64,000 bases of DNA from Lysobacteraceae bacterium NML93-0399 (lineage in GTDB: Bacteria > Pseudomonadota > Gammaproteobacteria > Xanthomonadales > Xanthomonadaceae). The stretch spans positions 1,240,001 through 1,304,000 of the forward strand of contig NTJI01000001.1 in NCBI GenBank assembly GCA_002307375.1, in the 5' to 3' direction. A model generated the notes under the pieces. That model ran no database searches. It worked only from the letters and a program-made list of their open reading frames with translations, and was not told where the DNA came from. Both the position numbers and the translations under genes were made by a program. This document shows positions 52,292-62,706 of this stretch, in pieces. How positions within the stretch are numbered: the first letter of the stretch is position 1; each line of letters opens with the position of its first letter.

Positions 52292-53104
52292 TCAGGCGCG
52301 GCGGCGCGTGGTGGGCAGACGCACGCGCGCCCAGGTCGGCGCGTGGTCGCTGGCCTTGTCCTGCAGGCGCACCCAGCGGTCGACGCCGACTTCCTGCAGG
52401 CCTTCGGCCAGTACGGGGTTGAGCAGCAGATGGTCGAGGCGCAGGCCACGGTCGCGTTCGGCGTGGCGCCGGAAGTAGTCCCAGAACGTGTAGACCACCT
52501 CGTCCTCGAATACCTCGCGCAGTGCATCCGTCCAGCCCTGCGCCAGGAGTTCTTCCCAGGCGGCACGCACCTCGGGCTGGATCAGCGCATCGCGCTTCCA
52601 TGCCTTGGGGTCGTAGACGTCGCGATCTTCTGGAATCACGTTGAAGTCGCCGATCAGCGCCACCGGATGCGGCAGATCGACCAGGCTGCGCGCATGCCGG
52701 GCCAGGCGGGCCATCCAGCGCAGTTTGTAGTCGAACTTCGGACCGGGCTGCGGATTGCCGTTGGGCAGATACAGCGCGCCGACGACGAGGCCGTGCGCCG
52801 CCGCTTCCAGGTAGCGTGCCTGCGTGTCCTTCGGTTCGCCCGGCAGGCCGCGCCGGCTCTCGACCGGTACCGCGTCGCGGGCGAGCAAGGCCACGCCGTT
52901 CCACGAGGCCTGGCCGTGCCACAGCGCGCCATAGCCGGCGGCCTCGATCGCTGCGGCCGGAAACGCGGCATCGGCGGCCTTGAGCTCCTGCAGCGCGACG
53001 ATGTCGGGCTGCGCCTCCGCCAGCCAGTCGAGCAGATGCGGCAGACGGCTGTTGATGCCGTTGACGTTGAAGGTGGCGAGGGTCAGCGACCGCGCGCGGG
53101 CCAT
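52292..53104 (-). CDS. xthA: Exodeoxyribonuclease III
   Basis: 270 residues of the endonuclease/exonuclease/phosphatase fold. FNVNGINSRLPHLLDWL (Asn7-type), ALQELKAADAAFP (metal Glu), GALYLPNGNPQPGPKFDYK (Tyr), LIGDFNVIPEDRDVYDP (Asp and Asn), LRLDHLLLNP and ASDHAPTWA (Asp-His pair). Cleaves at abasic sites and removes 3' blocking groups in base excision repair. Typical length. Start at 53104. Confidence 0.95.
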   Translation of the reverse strand: MARARSLTLATFNVNGINSRLPHLLDWLAEAQPDIVALQELKAADAAFPAAAIEAAGYGALWHGQASWNGVALLARDAVPVESRRGLPGEPKDTQARYLEAAAHGLVVGALYLPNGNPQPGPKFDYKLRWMARLARHARSLVDLPHPVALIGDFNVIPEDRDVYDPKAWKRDALIQPEVRAAWEELLAQGWTDALREVFEDEVVYTFWDYFRRHAERDRGLRLDHLLLNPVLAEGLQEVGVDRWVRLQDKASDHAPTWARVRLPTTRRRA

Positions 53105-53122
53105 GGCAGTGCGCCGGTGGCG

Positions 53123-53350
53123 TCAGAACGGCCAGCGGCGCTGCGGCAACCGGCGCGTGGCGGTCAGCACGATCACCGACGTCGCCAGCAGGATGCCCGA
53201 GACGAGCGCGCCGACGGCGAGCAGGCCCCTGGTGGAGATGGTCAGCGAAGCGTCGAGCGACGCATCGCCGATGCGTGCGCGGACCGCCGCGGTGTGCATG
53301 GGCGCGCTGTCGGTCACCTGGCCGGGGGCGGGCGTGAGGTCGTAGGGCAT
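53123..53350 (-). CDS. Small single-pass membrane protein (75 aa)
   Basis: A 75-residue protein with a polar first half and one membrane helix (about 43-65, LLAVGALVSGILLATSVIVLTA), then a basic tail RRLPQRRWPF. Same strand as xthA, 18 bases upstream, so possibly co-transcribed. Not recognised; coding status moderate. Confidence 0.5.
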   Translation of the reverse strand: MPYDLTPAPGQVTDSAPMHTAAVRARIGDASLDASLTISTRGLLAVGALVSGILLATSVIVLTATRRLPQRRWPF

Positions 53351-53423
53351 CGTCGGGCGCTCCTGGGCGGGAGGCGTCGATGCTGTCAGGGCACTCGTGA
53401 ACGAGCCGGCGTGGCTGGCGCGT

Positions 53424-55175
53424 TCAGGTCTCCAGCAGATGCACCGACAGCCCGCGCCGCTTGGCCTCGCGCTTGGCCCGCGCGGCGCTGGAGGCGATGT
53501 CTTCGGCGCCGCTGCGTTCGCCCGGCGCCACCCGCACCACGCCGATCGTCAATGTGGTCAGCGGAAAGGTCGCGTAACGGCCGCTGCGGTCTTCGCCTTC
53601 GAGCACGCCGCGCGCGCGGTCATCGTCGTCGAACAGCGCCAGCGCGCCGGCGTTGAACTCGGCGACGATGCGCTCGCAGCGGTTCGCCCAGTCGTCGCTC
53701 TGCATCAGCATCACGAAGTCATCGCCGCCGACATGACCGACGAAATCCCAGCGCGGGTCGGCATGACGCAGCAGGGTGCTGGCGACTAGCTGGATCATGC
53801 GGTCGCCGAGGAAATAGCCGTACTGGTCGTTGTAGGGCTTGAAGTGGTTGAGGTCGCAATAGCAGGCCACAAAACCCTGGCCCGTCTCGACCAGCCGCCG
53901 CACGTGCTCGGTGATCGGGATGTTGCCCGGCAGCTGGGTCAGCGGATTGGCGTAGCGCGCCGCGTCGATGCGCAATTCGGTCACGCGACGCACCAGCGCT
54001 TCGCCGGTGCCGACGCCGCGGTCGCGTCCGTTGTCGGTGATCACGAAGCCGTCGTAGAGATAGCGCTGGTCTTCTCCGAGCAGGATCTGCGACATCTCGT
54101 CCACGCTCTGGCGGATGTCGCACAGCACCGGCGAGGCGTTCATGTGCGTGATGCAGGGCTTGCGGCCGAGCAGTTCGCGCGCGAACGGCATCGCCATGTG
54201 TTCGTTGAACGCGCGCCGGTTGATCAGGCCCACCGGCACGTCGTCGCCATCGACGACCGGGATCGCGCTCAGCTGCGGGTTCTGCCGGAAGAGGATTTCG
54301 GCCTCGTGGTTGGTCGCGGTGTCGCGGATGCTCGGCGCCTCGATCAGCATGTGCTCGGCCAGGATGCGCCGGAACGCGCTGGGCCGATCATCGCGCGGCC
54401 ACACCTGCACCTTGTCGCCGGCGCTGGCACGCACGCGCTCGGACACGCTGCGCGAGATGCCCGCAGCCGGCCGACCGAGCAGATAGCCCTGCACCAGCGG
54501 GATGCCCAGATCACGCAGCACGCGCAGGTCCTCGACGCGCTCGACCCCTTCGGCGATCAGTTCGGTGCCGAAGCCGTCGGCCACCTGCACCAGCGCCTTG
54601 AGGATGTTCAAGCGCCCGGCACTGTCGGCGACGTCGTGCACCAGGAAGCGGTCGATCTTGACGAACTCGGGCGACAGCTCGTGCCACAGCTCGAAGTTGG
54701 AATGGCCGTTGCCGAAATCGTCCAGCGCGATGCGCACGCCGGCCGCGCGCAGGTAGCCGATGGCGTGCGCGAGCTGCTGGCAGTCCTCGACGATGTCGCG
54801 CTCGGTGATCTCGACGACGAAATTGCGCAGGTCGCGCCCGCCCGCCTGCAGCGCGTCGAGCACATCGTGCGGACGCGCACCGCCGCCGAGGATCGCGTGC
54901 GCGCTGAGGTTGACCAGCAGCAAGCCGCCGCCGGCGAAGTCGTAGCCGGCCGCCGCGCTGCGCACCGCGCGCGTTTCCAGTTCGCCCAGCGTGCCCTCGC
55001 CGCGCGCGCGATCGAGCAGCTGCAGCGGCGAAGCGCCATCGGCCGGACGCATCAGCGCCTCGTGCGCGACCACGCGGTGGTCGTGCAGACGCACGATGGG
55101 TTGATAGACCATGCCGAACGCTGCGGCGACCGCGGGAACGGTTGCATCGGCGCCGGCAACGGCGATGGCACTCAT
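53424..55175 (-). CDS. EAL - CBS-pair - GGDEF protein (cyclic di-GMP turnover)
   Basis: 583 residues. The EAL domain (about 15-255) keeps catalytic motifs: VAHEALMRP, NLSAHAIL, EITERDI, DDFGNGHSN, KIDRFLV, EGVE, QGYLLGRP. About 270-400 are like a CBS pair. The GGDEF domain (about 415-575) has NPLTQLPGNIPI, CDLNHFKPYNDQYGYFLGDRMI and GGDDF, with Asp where Glu is usual, and no RxxD inhibitory site. It is therefore probably a phosphodiesterase, with the GGDEF part perhaps GTP-binding. Start at 55175 chosen as the first ATG that fits the domain; the frame remains open upstream. Confidence 0.88.
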   Translation of the reverse strand: MSAIAVAGADATVPAVAAAFGMVYQPIVRLHDHRVVAHEALMRPADGASPLQLLDRARGEGTLGELETRAVRSAAAGYDFAGGGLLLVNLSAHAILGGGARPHDVLDALQAGGRDLRNFVVEITERDIVEDCQQLAHAIGYLRAAGVRIALDDFGNGHSNFELWHELSPEFVKIDRFLVHDVADSAGRLNILKALVQVADGFGTELIAEGVERVEDLRVLRDLGIPLVQGYLLGRPAAGISRSVSERVRASAGDKVQVWPRDDRPSAFRRILAEHMLIEAPSIRDTATNHEAEILFRQNPQLSAIPVVDGDDVPVGLINRRAFNEHMAMPFARELLGRKPCITHMNASPVLCDIRQSVDEMSQILLGEDQRYLYDGFVITDNGRDRGVGTGEALVRRVTELRIDAARYANPLTQLPGNIPITEHVRRLVETGQGFVACYCDLNHFKPYNDQYGYFLGDRMIQLVASTLLRHADPRWDFVGHVGGDDFVMLMQSDDWANRCERIVAEFNAGALALFDDDDRARGVLEGEDRSGRYATFPLTTLTIGVVRVAPGERSGAEDIASSAARAKREAKRRGLSVHLLET

Positions 55176-55361
55176 GCCGGCACCTGCCGGCACGTGGATG
55201 TGGACGATGACATGGGACGTCCCGGGTCGTGGGGAAGCAGGCGCTGACTGACCGGGAGCGACAGTGCAGGAACGGGCTGTGGGAGCGGCCCGCGCCGTCC
55301 ATGGCGGCGTGCATTGCAACGGGAGAATGTGACACCGGCATGTCCAGTGCCACGCGGGGCG

Positions 55362-55994
55362 TCAGCCCTGTGCAGGCATCGCCGCGTCGTCGAGCGCGCT
55401 CGCGCGTTGCCAGGCCGGCCGCGCCTGCAGGCGCGCAACGTAATCCACGAACGCCGGTCGCGCAGGCAGCGACTTGAACATCAGGCCCCAGCTCACCTGC
55501 GCGCCGACGTAGACGTCGGCGGCCGTGAAGCGCTCGCCGGTCAGCCAGGGCGCCGCGGAGGCGATCGCGTACTCGAGTCCGTCGACCATGCGCTCGAAAC
55601 TGCCATAGCCCACCATGCCGGCGCGCTCGGGTGGCGCGAGCAGGTCGAGCGCCTTGGCCGATACCGCGGCCTCGACGGGACCGGCAGCGAAGAACATCCA
55701 GCGGTGGTAGGCGGCGCGCGAAGAGGGCGTGGCCGCCGGCAACAGGCCGGCATCAGGGAAAGCCTCGGCGAGATAGGCGCAGATCGCGGCGGTTTCGGTG
55801 ACCACCACACCGCCATGGATCAGGGTGGGCACCTTGCCCATCGGATTGACCGCAAGGAACTCGGGCGATCGGGTGGCGCCGTCGAAACCGACGGGTTCGA
55901 CGCGATAGGGCTGGCCGACTTCCTCCAGCATCCAGCGCGCGATGCGACCGCGCGACATGGGGTTGGTGTACAGCAGCAGCTCGTCTGCGGTCAT
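55362..55994 (-). CDS. Glutathione S-transferase family protein
   Basis: 210 residues. Thioredoxin-like N-terminal part: LLLYTNPMSRGRIARWMLEEVGQPYRVEPV, with Ser of NPMSRG in the place of the catalytic Ser of beta-class-like GSTs, NPMGKVPTLIHGG (cis-Pro) and ETAAICAYLAEAFPDAGL (glutathione-binding Glu-Thr). The helical C-terminal part has WLTGERFTAADVYVGAQVSWGL. Substrate not known. Single gene. Confidence 0.9.
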   Translation of the reverse strand: MTADELLLYTNPMSRGRIARWMLEEVGQPYRVEPVGFDGATRSPEFLAVNPMGKVPTLIHGGVVVTETAAICAYLAEAFPDAGLLPAATPSSRAAYHRWMFFAAGPVEAAVSAKALDLLAPPERAGMVGYGSFERMVDGLEYAIASAAPWLTGERFTAADVYVGAQVSWGLMFKSLPARPAFVDYVARLQARPAWQRASALDDAAMPAQG

Positions 55995-56053
55995 CGCATG
56001 CGCTCGGTCGGGGACTGCGCGAGTCTACGCCCGGCCGAAGACCGCGGGCGGTG

Positions 56054-56524
56054 TCAGCTTTGCAGGCTCATCGGCTTGTCGCCGCCCGGCGGCAGGCCGA
56101 AGAGCCGGCGGATCCAGTTGAGGAAGGCGCCATAGGGACGCCCCGACACCAGCATGATGCAGGCCGCGCCGAGGATGCCCATCCACAGGCCGCGTCCCGA
56201 TGCGCCACTGATCGCGATGATGGCCGCATAGATGGGCACCTGGAAACTCATCAGCGCCATCGAGTCCCAGAAGATCTGCGACCACCGGCCCGGGCCCGCG
56301 CGCCGCATCAACAGGTCGCGCCACAGCCCGTAGGGGCGCCCCACTGGAATCATCAGCGCTGCGCCGAGCAGGCGCGCCTGCAGCACCTCGTTCCATTCCA
56401 TGCCCGAGACGAAGCGCTCGTTGAGGATGCCGGTGGCGGTGAAGAACAGCACCAGCGCGGTCGTGTCGGCCAGGAAGGCGCGGCGGCGCGAAAGCGTCCG
56501 CTCCGGTTGCGTGCGGCCGCTCAT
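56054..56524 (-). CDS. alaE: L-alanine exporter AlaE
   Basis: 156 residues, four membrane helices. FLADTTALVLFFTATGILNERFVSGMEW, RPYGLWRDLLM, FWDSMALMSFQVPIYAAIIAISGASG and VSGRPYGAFLNWIRRLFGL are family features, including the repeated (G)RPYG. AlaE exports excess L-alanine at the inner membrane. Start at 56524. 60 bases from the GST start, reading in the same direction. Confidence 0.88.
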   Translation of the reverse strand: MSGRTQPERTLSRRRAFLADTTALVLFFTATGILNERFVSGMEWNEVLQARLLGAALMIPVGRPYGLWRDLLMRRAGPGRWSQIFWDSMALMSFQVPIYAAIIAISGASGRGLWMGILGAACIMLVSGRPYGAFLNWIRRLFGLPPGGDKPMSLQS

Positions 56525-56648
56525 CGATCTGCCCCGTGTCGACGCATCGGTGTCGCTGCAGCGCGGATGCGCCGCCTTGCCGCGACGAGTGCGGCGCCCC
56601 CTGCGTGCCGGAGGTTCCGTAAAGAGGGCGCGGCAGCCGGCACCATCC

Positions 56649-59372
56649 TCAACCCGTGTTCTGGATGCCGGCTGCGATGCCGTTGACCGTCGACACCAGC
56701 GCACGCAGCAGCGCTTCGTCCTCGCGATCACCCGCGCGCCAGCGACGCAGCAGTTCCACCTGCAGCAGGCTGATCGGATCGACATACGGATTGCGCAGGC
56801 GGATCGACAACTGCAGGCGGTAGTCGTCGGCCAGCAGCACGTCCTGCTGCTTGAGCAACAGGATGGCGTCGCGCGTGCGCAGGCATTCGTCGAGGATGCC
56901 GGGGAAGAAGGCCTCGTGCGCCTCGCCCGCCAGCTGCGAATAGCGCTCGAAGATGGCGATGTCGGTCTTGGCCAGCAGCATCTCCACGTCATCGAGCGCG
57001 GCGCGGAAGAACGGCCAGTCGCGCGCCATCTCGGTCATGGTCTGCTGGCCGTGCACACGGATGCCGTGCTGCAGGGCCGTGCCCAGGCCGTACCAGCCGG
57101 TCAGGCCGGAGCGGTTCTGCGCCCAGGCGAACACCCATGGAATCGCCCGCAGGTTGCCGATGCCGCCATCGCGACGACGCGAGGGACGCGAGCCGATCTG
57201 CAGACGCTCGATGACATCGATCGGTGTCGCGGCGCGGAAGTAGTCGGGAAAGTCGGCGCGCTCGTGCACCAGCGCGCGGTAGTGGGTGCGCGAGACCTCG
57301 GCCAGTTCGGCGGCGATGTTCCGCCAGGCGTCCTCGCGCGCGTCGGGCGCGCGCGGGCGCAAGGTGGCCTGCAGGACGGCGGCGGTCGACTGTTCGAGAT
57401 TGCGCAGCGCCAGCGCGCGGATGCCGTACTTGCGATGGATGACTTCGCCCTGCTCAGTCACACGCAGAGCGCCGTCGACCGAACCGCGTGGCGCGGCATT
57501 GATCGCACGTCCGGTCTTGCCGCCGCCACGGCTCACCGAACCGCCGCGACCGTGGAAGAACACGATGCGCACGCCGGCCTCGCGGGCCAGTGCGGTCAGT
57601 TCGACCTGGGTGCGTTGCAGCGCCCAGCGCGAAGCGAGCAGGCCGCCATCCTTTGCGCTGTCCGAATATCCCAGCATCACCGTCTGCCGGTCACCGCGTG
57701 CGGCCAGGTGCGCGCGGTAACGCGGATCGTCGAACAGCGCACGCATCACGCCCGGTGCGGCCTGCAGATCGTCGACGGTCTCGAACAGCGGCGACACGTC
57801 CAGCGGCACCTGGCCGTCCTCGACGCAGCCGGCGATGCGCGCCAGCGCCAGCACCGCCAGCGCATCGGCCGCACTGCGCGCCATCGAGATGATGTACAGG
57901 CCGGTCGCCGATGCACCGTGGCTGCGGCGCAGGTCGGTGACCGCGCCGAACACGCCGAGCGTCGATGCGACCGTCTGATGCGAGGCCGCGCCATTGGCCT
58001 TCGGCGGCGTGTCGAGCATCGCGTGCAGGCGCTCGATGCGTGCGTCGACGTCGAGCGCCGTCCAGTCGCAACCGTCGAGATGACCCAGCACCTCGTCGTG
58101 CACGGCCGAGTCCTGGCGCAGGTCCAGCGCAGCGAGGTGAAAGCCGAACGTGCGCGCGCGCCACAGCAGCCGTTCGAGCGCGAACAGGCCGGCGTGCGCA
58201 CCGCGGTTGCTGCGAAGGCTCGCGTCCATCCGTTCCAGATCGGCGAGGAAGCCGGCCGCATCGGCGTAGCCGGCGCGGTGGTCGGCATCGGTCAGGCGCA
58301 GCCGCAGCTGCATCAGATCGAGCAGGCGCCGGTAGGGCATGTCGGCGTGGCGCGGATTGAGCGCGGCATCGGCATCGGGCAGACGTCGGCGGTAGTCGTC
58401 GACGCGCGCATGGATGGCCTCGTCGATGGTCGCGCGGTTCGACGTCTGGGTCAGCACGTTGCCCAGGCTGCGAAGATCGCGCCGGTACTGCGCCAGTGCC
58501 TGGCTGCGCTGCGCGCCCAGGGCCGCGCGCATGGTGTCGGCGTTGACGTTGGGATTGCCGTCCATGTCGCCGCCCACCCAGGTGCCGAAACGCAGCACCT
58601 GGGGCAGCGACGGACGCGCGCCGTAGACCGATTCGATCGCATCGCCGAGCGCTTCGTAGAACACCGGCAGCACGCGGTAGAGCACGTTCGACAGGTAGTA
58701 GCCGACATGCTCGACCTCGTCGGCGACGGTGGGCTTGCGCGCCGGTGATTCGGATGTCTGCCAGGCCGAGGTCAGTGCCAGGACGATGCGCGCGTGGTCG
58801 GCGCGGCGCTCGGTGGGCGTACGCTCGCGGTCGATGTCGGCGATCAGCCGCTCGACGATCGTGCGCTCCTTCTCCAGCAGCACGCGGCGCACCGCTTCGG
58901 TGGGATGGGCGGTGAACACCGGTTCGATGTGCAGGCGCGCGAGGGCGGCCTCGAGCTGCGGCAGATCGATGCCGGCGTCTTTGAGTTCGCACAGCGCCGC
59001 TTCGAGTCCACCCGGCTGCGGTGCATCGCCATTGCGCTGGTAATCGCGGCGCCGGCGGATGCGATGCACGCGCTCGGCCAGGTTGATCGCACCGAAGTAA
59101 GCGGCGAACGCACGCACCAGCGCGTCGGCATCATCGAGCGAGATGTCGGCCAGGCCTCTGGCAAGGGCATCGACCGGCGCGCCCGTTTCACGACGTGCGA
59201 TCGCCGCGCGTCGGACCTGTTCGACCTGCTCGAGCAACGCAGGCGACACCTGCTCGGACAACATGTCGCCGACCATCGCGCCCAGGCGGCGGACGTCGTC
59301 GCGCAGCAGCGCATCGGTACTGGCGAAGTCGATTTCGCGCAGCGGTGTGGGCAGATCGTCGTGGGCGCTCAT
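56649..59372 (-). CDS. ppc: Phosphoenolpyruvate carboxylase
   Basis: 907 residues, the usual length. Carboxylates phosphoenolpyruvate to oxaloacetate to refill the TCA cycle. VFTAHPTEAVRR has the catalytic His, GYSDSAKDGG and FHGRGGSVSRGGGKT form the active site, and the conserved C-terminal QNTG closes the chain. Together with maeB and aceE it places the PEP-pyruvate-oxaloacetate node in this window, though not in one operon. Start at 59372. Confidence 0.97.
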   Translation of the reverse strand: MSAHDDLPTPLREIDFASTDALLRDDVRRLGAMVGDMLSEQVSPALLEQVEQVRRAAIARRETGAPVDALARGLADISLDDADALVRAFAAYFGAINLAERVHRIRRRRDYQRNGDAPQPGGLEAALCELKDAGIDLPQLEAALARLHIEPVFTAHPTEAVRRVLLEKERTIVERLIADIDRERTPTERRADHARIVLALTSAWQTSESPARKPTVADEVEHVGYYLSNVLYRVLPVFYEALGDAIESVYGARPSLPQVLRFGTWVGGDMDGNPNVNADTMRAALGAQRSQALAQYRRDLRSLGNVLTQTSNRATIDEAIHARVDDYRRRLPDADAALNPRHADMPYRRLLDLMQLRLRLTDADHRAGYADAAGFLADLERMDASLRSNRGAHAGLFALERLLWRARTFGFHLAALDLRQDSAVHDEVLGHLDGCDWTALDVDARIERLHAMLDTPPKANGAASHQTVASTLGVFGAVTDLRRSHGASATGLYIISMARSAADALAVLALARIAGCVEDGQVPLDVSPLFETVDDLQAAPGVMRALFDDPRYRAHLAARGDRQTVMLGYSDSAKDGGLLASRWALQRTQVELTALAREAGVRIVFFHGRGGSVSRGGGKTGRAINAAPRGSVDGALRVTEQGEVIHRKYGIRALALRNLEQSTAAVLQATLRPRAPDAREDAWRNIAAELAEVSRTHYRALVHERADFPDYFRAATPIDVIERLQIGSRPSRRRDGGIGNLRAIPWVFAWAQNRSGLTGWYGLGTALQHGIRVHGQQTMTEMARDWPFFRAALDDVEMLLAKTDIAIFERYSQLAGEAHEAFFPGILDECLRTRDAILLLKQQDVLLADDYRLQLSIRLRNPYVDPISLLQVELLRRWRAGDREDEALLRALVSTVNGIAAGIQNTG

Positions 59373-59419
59373 GCGTCCACGTTATACGAGCGCGGCGTGA
59401 CCGTGGCGCAGCGACGCGC

Positions 59420-60784
59420 TCAGTAGGCGAACTCGCGGAACACGCGGTCGATCTCGCCCTGCCACGGGCCGTGATACAGCGCGAGCTTGCGCTCGGCCGG
59501 TGTTTCGCCCGACTCGGCGATCTCGATCAGCGTTTCCAGGAACACGCGCTCGTCCTGTCCGCGCGCATTGGTGCATGCACGCCGCGCCAGGCCGGCGGCG
59601 GAAATCTTCAACGCCTCGACCGCCAGATCGCGCAGCGTACCGCCGCGGAACGGCGTCTTGAGCGCGTGGCGCGGCACACCGTCGCGCAGGGCGTTGCGCT
59701 CTTCCATCGTGAAGTCGCGCACCAGGTCCCAGGCGGCGTCGAGCGCGGCGTCGTCGTACAGCAGCCCCACCCAGAACGCCGGCAGCGCGCACAAGCGGTT
59801 CCACGGGCCGCCATCGGCGCCGCGCATCTCCAGATACTTCTTCAGACGCACTTCCGGAAACGCGGTGGTCATGTGGTCGTTCCAGTCGCGCATCGTCGGC
59901 AGCTGGCCGGGCAGCACCGGCAGTTCGCCGCGCATGAAGTCGCGGAAGCTCTGGCCGCTGGCATCGTGATAGGCGCCGTCGCGGTAGGAGAAGTACATCG
60001 GCACATCGAGCAGATAGTCGACGTAGCGTTCGTAACCGAAGCCGTCCTCGAACACGAAATCGAGCATGCCGGTGCGGTCGGCATCGGTATCGGTCCAGAT
60101 GTGCGAGCGGTAGCTCAGGTAGCCGTTGGGCCGGCCCTCGGTAAACGGCGAATCGGCGAACAGCGCCGTGGCCACCGGCTGCAGCGCCAGCGACACGCGG
60201 AACTTCTTCACCATGTCGGCTTCGGTCGCGTAATCGAGGTTGACCTGCACGGTGCAGGTGCGGGTCATCATGTCCAGACCCAGATCGCCGACCTTGGGCA
60301 TGTAGGCGCGCATGATCTTGTAGCGACCCTTGGGCATCCACGGCATGTCGGCGCGCGACCACTTGGGCTGGAAACCCATGCCGAGGAAGCCAAGCCCCAG
60401 ACCATCGGCGACGCTGCGCACTTCGCGCAGGTGGCTCTCGACCTCGCTGCAGGTCTGGTGGATGTGCTCGAGCGGCGCGCCCGACAGTTCCAGCTGGCCG
60501 GCCGGTTCCAGCGTCACCGAAGCGCCGTCCTTGAGCAGGGCGACGGTGTGGCCGTGCTCGTCCACCGGCGCCCAGCCGAAGCGGGTCAGGCCGGTCAGCA
60601 GGGCCTCGATTCCGCGCGGGCCGTCGAAGGTCGGCGGACGCAGGTCGTCGAGACGGAAGCCGAACTTCTCGTGCTCGGTGCCGATGCGCCAGGCGTCGAC
60701 GGGCTTCTCGCCCGAGGCCAGCACCTCGACCAGCTGCGCGCGGTCGGTGATGGGCGTCTCGGCGACGTGGCTGGGGCTGGACAT
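59420..60784 (-). CDS. gshA: Glutamate-cysteine ligase, plant-type-like class
   Basis: 454 residues. First step of glutathione synthesis (ATP, glutamate and cysteine to gamma-glutamylcysteine). [49 protein letters not shown] and [32 protein letters not shown] are marks of the GCS2/plant-type class found in alpha- and some gammaproteobacteria, unlike E. coli GshA. ATG at 60784. It lies 47 bases before the ppc start and after engB on the same strand. Confidence 0.95.
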   Translation of the reverse strand: MSSPSHVAETPITDRAQLVEVLASGEKPVDAWRIGTEHEKFGFRLDDLRPPTFDGPRGIEALLTGLTRFGWAPVDEHGHTVALLKDGASVTLEPAGQLELSGAPLEHIHQTCSEVESHLREVRSVADGLGLGFLGMGFQPKWSRADMPWMPKGRYKIMRAYMPKVGDLGLDMMTRTCTVQVNLDYATEADMVKKFRVSLALQPVATALFADSPFTEGRPNGYLSYRSHIWTDTDADRTGMLDFVFEDGFGYERYVDYLLDVPMYFSYRDGAYHDASGQSFRDFMRGELPVLPGQLPTMRDWNDHMTTAFPEVRLKKYLEMRGADGGPWNRLCALPAFWVGLLYDDAALDAAWDLVRDFTMEERNALRDGVPRHALKTPFRGGTLRDLAVEALKISAAGLARRACTNARGQDERVFLETLIEIAESGETPAERKLALYHGPWQGEIDRVFREFAY

Positions 60785-60906
60785 GCGCGAACGGCTCTGC
60801 AGGAAAAAGGGCGCGAACGGGGCGCCCGTTCGCGAAGCGCGCACTATAAGCGTGCGGCCGCCCTCCGGGCGTCGCACCTGTGCAGTGCCAGCGTTCCAAC
60901 CGGGGG

Positions 60907-61539
60907 TCAGGAGGCGCGGGCCGGCGCGGGCCGGTCGATCTCCATCCAGCGCGCGATCACCGCCCGGGCCTCGTCGACGCCGACCTTCGATTCGCCCGAG
61001 AACGTCTGCACGCTGACCTTGTCGCCGTGCTCGGCCTGCAGCTCCTTGCGCACCGCCTGCAGCGTATTGCCCGCCGCGCCGCGGCCGAGCTTGTCGGCCT
61101 TGGTCAGCAGCGCATGCGCCGGCATGCCGTGCTCGACCGCGAAGGCGATCATCTGCCGGTCGTAGTCCTTGAGCGGATGGCGGATGTCCATCACCACCAC
61201 CAGCCCCTTGAGCGCCTCGCGTTCGCGGAAATAGCGCGCCAGGAACGCCTGCCAGTGCGCCTGCAGGTCGCGCGGCACCTTGGCGTAGCCGTAGCCCGGC
61301 AGGTCGACCAGGTAGCGGTTGTCGTGCGGCGGCAATGCGAAGAAGACCAGCTGCTGGGTGCGGCCGGGCGTCTTGGACACCCGCGCGAGCGCGTTCTGGT
61401 GGCACAGCGCATTGAGTGCGCTGGACTTGCCGGCGTTGGAGCGGCCGGCGAACGCGACCTCGAAGCCGCCGTCGGCGGGGAGCTGCTGCGGGGTGTGTGC
61501 GGCCAACAGATAGTTGGCGCGGGCAAAGGGATTCGACAT
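60907..61539 (-). CDS. engB: Ribosome biogenesis GTP-binding protein EngB (YihA/YsxC)
   Basis: 210 residues. GTPase for 50S subunit maturation. [16 protein letters not shown] (G1), [11 protein letters not shown] (G2), [10 protein letters not shown] (G3), TKADKLGR (G4) and FSGESKVG (G5) are in canonical order. Start at 61539 ([15 protein letters not shown]). Divergent from the cytochrome c4 gene, 129 bases between; a pairing typical of many gammaproteobacteria. Confidence 0.96.
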   Translation of the reverse strand: MSNPFARANYLLAAHTPQQLPADGGFEVAFAGRSNAGKSSALNALCHQNALARVSKTPGRTQQLVFFALPPHDNRYLVDLPGYGYAKVPRDLQAHWQAFLARYFREREALKGLVVVMDIRHPLKDYDRQMIAFAVEHGMPAHALLTKADKLGRGAAGNTLQAVRKELQAEHGDKVSVQTFSGESKVGVDEARAVIARWMEIDRPAPARAS

Positions 61540-61668
61540 CGCGATAGCTTGGCACGACGGGCGCCGGCTGTCCGCGCGGTTTGACCGCCCTCCGGCGGGC
61601 CAACATAATCCGGTGACCTGTCGCCGGCGACCCGCCGGACGCGGCGTCGAAGATCTCGGAGCCCAGCA

Positions 61669-62571
61669 ATGCGCCACGCTCGCGCCTTTGGTATCGCCGG
61701 TCTTGTCGTAGCAGCCGTGGGCGCCGTCGCGTTCGCGCAGTCCACCGTGCAGCCCCTGCCCGACGCGCCGGCAGTGGAGACGCGCGAACTCGGTGACAAC
61801 GCGGTGGCCGAACTGGCCGACGCCACTCACGGCGATCCGCAGCGGGGCGCCCAGCTGGCCGGTACCTGCGCGGCCTGTCATGGCCTGGACGGCAATGCCG
61901 AGGCCGATCCCACCCTGTACCCGCGCATTGCCGGGCAGAGCGAGCGCTACGTGGCCCGCCAGCTGGCGCTGTTCAAGAGCGGCGAGCGGCTCAGCCCGCT
62001 GATGCAGCCCTATGCGCAGCCGCTCAGCGCACAGGACATGCGCGATCTGGGCGCGCATTACGCGCAGCAGAGCAGCGGCGCGGGCATCGCCGACGATGCG
62101 CTCGTCGAAGCCGGTCCCTACGAGGGCATGAAGTTCTACGAGGTCGGCCAGAAGCTGTTCCGCAGTGGTGACGCCGAACGCGGCATTCCCGCCTGCATGG
62201 CCTGCCACGGCCCGGCCGGCAGCGGCAATCCGGGCCCGGCGTACCCGCACGTCGGCGGCCAGCAGGCCTGGTACAGCTCGGCGCGCCTGTACACCTATCG
62301 CGAGGGCGAGACGGGCGAGGACGATCGCCACCTGTTCGACGTCATGGCCGCAGTGGCCCAGTCGCTGACCGACGAGGAGATCGAAGCGCTCGCCAGCTAT
62401 ATGCAGGGCCTGCATCCGCGTCCCGACCCGGCGATGCTGGCCGCGATCGAGGCCCAGGCCGCTGCGGCACCGGCGCCGGCGGTCGCGCCCGACGACCAAG
62501 CCGTGCCGGCGACGGACCCCACCGCCGACGAGGCCCTCGAATCGGCCGAACCCCCGCCCGCCACGCAGTGA
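61669..62571 (+). CDS. Diheme cytochrome c4-type protein
   Basis: 300 residues with signal peptide ([20 protein letters not shown]). Two class I heme-binding motifs: CAACH (in [21 protein letters not shown]) and CMACH (in [13 protein letters not shown]), each followed by a Met-ligand region ([19 protein letters not shown]). It carries electrons in the periplasm to a terminal oxidase. The last about 55 residues are an Ala/Pro-rich extension ([19 protein letters not shown]) that ordinary cytochrome c4 lacks. Followed by a DsbA-like gene after 135 bases, possibly for its maturation. Confidence 0.93.
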   Translation: MRHARAFGIAGLVVAAVGAVAFAQSTVQPLPDAPAVETRELGDNAVAELADATHGDPQRGAQLAGTCAACHGLDGNAEADPTLYPRIAGQSERYVARQLALFKSGERLSPLMQPYAQPLSAQDMRDLGAHYAQQSSGAGIADDALVEAGPYEGMKFYEVGQKLFRSGDAERGIPACMACHGPAGSGNPGPAYPHVGGQQAWYSSARLYTYREGETGEDDRHLFDVMAAVAQSLTDEEIEALASYMQGLHPRPDPAMLAAIEAQAAAAPAPAVAPDDQAVPATDPTADEALESAEPPPATQ

Positions 62572-62706
62572 CGCGACATCTCCCACCGGCGTGCGGCACC
62601 ATGCCGCCCTGATCGACCTGTTCACCGACGCCGCGCCGTCGGCGACCGCCGCGCTTTTTGCGCCGGCCGTCCCGGGCGCGGCGTCCGCTTTCCGGAGCTC
62701 TCCCCG

